In this document: positions 5,273 to 6,922 of the stretch, piece after piece
Numbering within the stretch: the first letter of the stretch is position 1
Layout of the letters: every line of letters begins with the position of its first letter
NCBI GenBank assembly: GCA_946885645.1
Contig: CAMPGU010000225.1
Span: 1 to 6,922, forward strand
Length of the DNA stretch: 6,922 nt
Direction: 5' to 3'
DNA from: an uncultured Haloferula sp.
GTDB taxonomy: Bacteria > Verrucomicrobiota > Verrucomicrobiae > Verrucomicrobiales > Akkermansiaceae
Program-made: the position numbers and the translations under genes
Notes under the pieces: model-generated
Told to the model about the DNA's origin: nothing
The model's input: only the letters and a program-made list of their open reading frames with translations
The model's database searches: none

Positions 5273-6922
5273 ATGAGCAAGGCGATCCAAGAGCTTCTCG
5301 ACCGCTTGGAAAAACAACACGAGATCCGCATTCCTTACGCCTGCGAGTCGGGCAGCCGGGCCTGGGGCTTTGCTTCCCCCGACAGCGATTACGACATCCG
5401 CTTCATCTTTATCCGGCCGGAAAAATCTTACATTTCGGTGCACGAGGGAATCGAATCCCTGGATCTGCCGCTGGAAGGAGACCTCGATGCCGGCGGCTGG
5501 GATGTGAGGAAAGCCGCAAAACTATTGGGCCGGTCGAACGGCGCTCTTGTCGAATGGCTGCACTCTCCGCTGGTGTATCGCTGCGACTCCGGCTTCCGCG
5601 AGCGTTGGCAGTGCGCGGCGCGCACCGTATTTTCTCCCCGCCTCGCCAGTGACCACTATCTCGGCCTGGCCAAGCAGATGGTCTTCGGCAAGCTGGATGC
5701 CGACTCGGTCCGGGCGAAGGATTACCTTTACGCGCTGCGAGCCGTGCTCTGTGCCCGCTGGATCATCGATGGGAAAGGCATCCCCCCTGTCGAGTTCGCG
5801 AGATTGATTCCGACGGTTGCGGATGAGGTGCGGGATCTCATCCCCGGCCTCTTGGAGCACAAGGCACGCACCGTGGAAAGCGAGCGCATGCCGCGTATCC
5901 CGACGCTGGACTCGTTCTTCCGCGAAATGCTCGTTCTGAACCCGGAACTTCCGCGAGGCGAGGCAAGACCCGAAGTCCTGGACCGCTTGCTACGTTCAGA
6001 GATTCGCATGCCCGCCGTGAATCTCCGCACCGGGGACTTCACTTTGGGACGGGTGCGGCAGCCGGACCTGCTGCTGCTCGATGCTGTAGCGGGCAGCCAT
6101 GCTTACGGGACAGCCATTCCTGGCTCCGACGAAGACCGCCGCGGGGTATTCGCCGCGCCCCGGGCCTTTTTGCTCGGCTTGGATGTCGTCGAACAGATCT
6201 CCGATGAACGCAGCGATCAGGTCTATTACGAGCTCGGTCACTTCGTTTCCCTCCTGCTGAAGAACAACCCCAATGCTCTGGAACTCCTCGCGATGCCGAG
6301 GGACTGCGTCCGCCACCAGCACCCTGCCTTCAGCTTGCTAGCTCCGGAGATCTTCCTCTCCAAGCTCTGCGCCAAGACCTTCGGCGAGTACGCGCTCGGG
6401 CAGATCCGGAAGGCGCGCGGCCTGAACAAGAAGATCGTGAATCCGCAGCCGGAGCAACGGCGGGCGATGCTCGACTTTTGTCATGTGCCGGAAGGCCAAG
6501 GCAGCCGTCCGGTGCTGGAGTGGCTGGCCCAACGGAATCTCCACCCGAAGGAGTGCGGACTGACGGCGGTGCAACACGCCGCCGGGTTGTTTGCCATCTA
6601 CCATGGAAACGACGGCGCATACCGCGGGATCGTTTCTCCAAAGGATCCGGATACGCTTATCTTCAGTAGCGTGCCCAAGGAAGCCGATCCCATCGGGTGG
6701 TTGCATTTCAACGCTGATGCCTTCCAAGCCCATTGCAAGGCCCACCGCGAATACTGGGAATGGGTCGGCCACAGGAACAAGGAGCGATACGCGACCAACG
6801 CCCAGCATGGCCGCGGCTACGATTCGAAAAACCTGATGCACACGCTGCGCCTGCTCGACATGGCGGGCGAGATCGCGCGCGAAGGCGTCCTTCGTATCCG
6901 CCGGCCCAATCGGGACTATCTG
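5273..6922 (+). CDS. Tandem RlaP/YcgL-type nucleotidyltransferase, two domains, 3' truncated by the window
   Basis: There are 550 codons with no stop; the frame runs off the right edge. Two DNA-polymerase-beta-superfamily nucleotidyltransferase domains lie in one frame. Domain 1 (about 1-240) has GSRAWGFASPDSDYDIRF (27-44) with metal ligands D39 and D41, and GGWDVRK with a likely third carboxylate D77. Domain 2 (about 265-550) has AGSHAYGTAIPGSDEDRRGVF (273-293) with D286 and D288, and YYELGHF with E320. Spacing is the same in both: GS-x10-DxD, and D77/E320-x11-N-x4-E (N89, E94; N332, E337). This fits PF10127 (RlaP, RNA-repair-associated polymerase-beta family; COG3541 YcgL). The family is predicted to transfer nucleotides to RNA ends in repair, but activity is mostly unproven. 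The domain 2 C-terminus (RGYDSKNLMHTLRLLDMAGE, 514-533; RIRRPN, 541-546) is typical. No signal peptide; cytoplasmic. The start lacks a Shine-Dalgarno (a pyrimidine-rich CCTCTGCCGCCT precedes it); an in-frame GTG at 5240 is less likely because it abuts the terminator. Confidence 0.88.
   Translation, partial: MSKAIQELLDRLEKQHEIRIPYACESGSRAWGFASPDSDYDIRFIFIRPEKSYISVHEGIESLDLPLEGDLDAGGWDVRKAAKLLGRSNGALVEWLHSPLVYRCDSGFRERWQCAARTVFSPRLASDHYLGLAKQMVFGKLDADSVRAKDYLYALRAVLCARWIIDGKGIPPVEFARLIPTVADEVRDLIPGLLEHKARTVESERMPRIPTLDSFFREMLVLNPELPRGEARPEVLDRLLRSEIRMPAVNLRTGDFTLGRVRQPDLLLLDAVAGSHAYGTAIPGSDEDRRGVFAAPRAFLLGLDVVEQISDERSDQVYYELGHFVSLLLKNNPNALELLAMPRDCVRHQHPAFSLLAPEIFLSKLCAKTFGEYALGQIRKARGLNKKIVNPQPEQRRAMLDFCHVPEGQGSRPVLEWLAQRNLHPKECGLTAVQHAAGLFAIYHGNDGAYRGIVSPKDPDTLIFSSVPKEADPIGWLHFNADAFQAHCKAHREYWEWVGHRNKERYATNAQHGRGYDSKNLMHTLRLLDMAGEIAREGVLRIRRPNRDYL

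Noticed and set aside
5034..5276. 80-codon plus-strand open frame covering the hairpin region
   Set aside because: It overlaps the phosphatase end, has no Shine-Dalgarno, and its sequence is explained by the hairpin repeats and the terminator.
4271..5443. 390-codon minus-strand open frame across the phosphatase gene, hairpins and start of the nucleotidyltransferase gene
   Set aside because: It is a shadow of two real plus-strand genes and passes through the terminator hairpin; no domain signature was seen.

Overview
The window looks like chromosomal DNA of a Verrucomicrobiota bacterium, most likely from the Verrucomicrobiae (Luteolibacter/Haloferula-like). The evidence is high GC, a very long secreted protein with the PVC-superphylum layout (SGNH-like domain, 'membrane-bound dehydrogenase' propeller, HEAT-like helices, CxxCH cytochrome), and a secreted DUF1080 protein beside it. 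The genus is inference; the phylum-level call rests on that architecture. The window is almost fully coding. The only gaps are 763-892, 4094-4183 and 5054-5272, so no gene-free stretch exceeds 300 bases.

Left part (1-762, minus strand): a two-gene unit. A secreted DUF1080 (3-keto-disaccharide hydrolase-like) protein is followed by the N-terminal 66 codons of a cysteine-cluster protein resembling the YkgJ / 'zinc- or iron-chelating' family. The second gene starts at a GTG overlapping the stop of the first (GTGA), and it runs off the left edge.

Middle (893-4093, plus strand): a 1066-residue exported PVC-type dehydrogenase/cytochrome c, divergent from the DUF1080 gene across 130 bp. The pair suggests extracytoplasmic sugar oxidation and cleavage of keto-sugars; that link is inference from gene families.

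Right part (4184-6922, plus strand): a NagD-type HAD-IIA phosphatase with a good Shine-Dalgarno. Then comes a 219-bp non-coding stretch with two tandem hairpins that show an identical 15-nt sequence in their loops, and a strong intrinsic terminator. Only 37 nt after the terminator begins a 550-codon open frame, cut by the right edge, which contains two nucleotidyltransferase domains of the RlaP/YcgL type (PF10127-like, COG3541-like) in tandem. The hairpin pair plus terminator may be a leader (attenuator) of this double nucleotidyltransferase, a small RNA, or the 3' end of the phosphatase mRNA. This RNA motif and the tandem nucleotidyltransferase are the most interesting items here.
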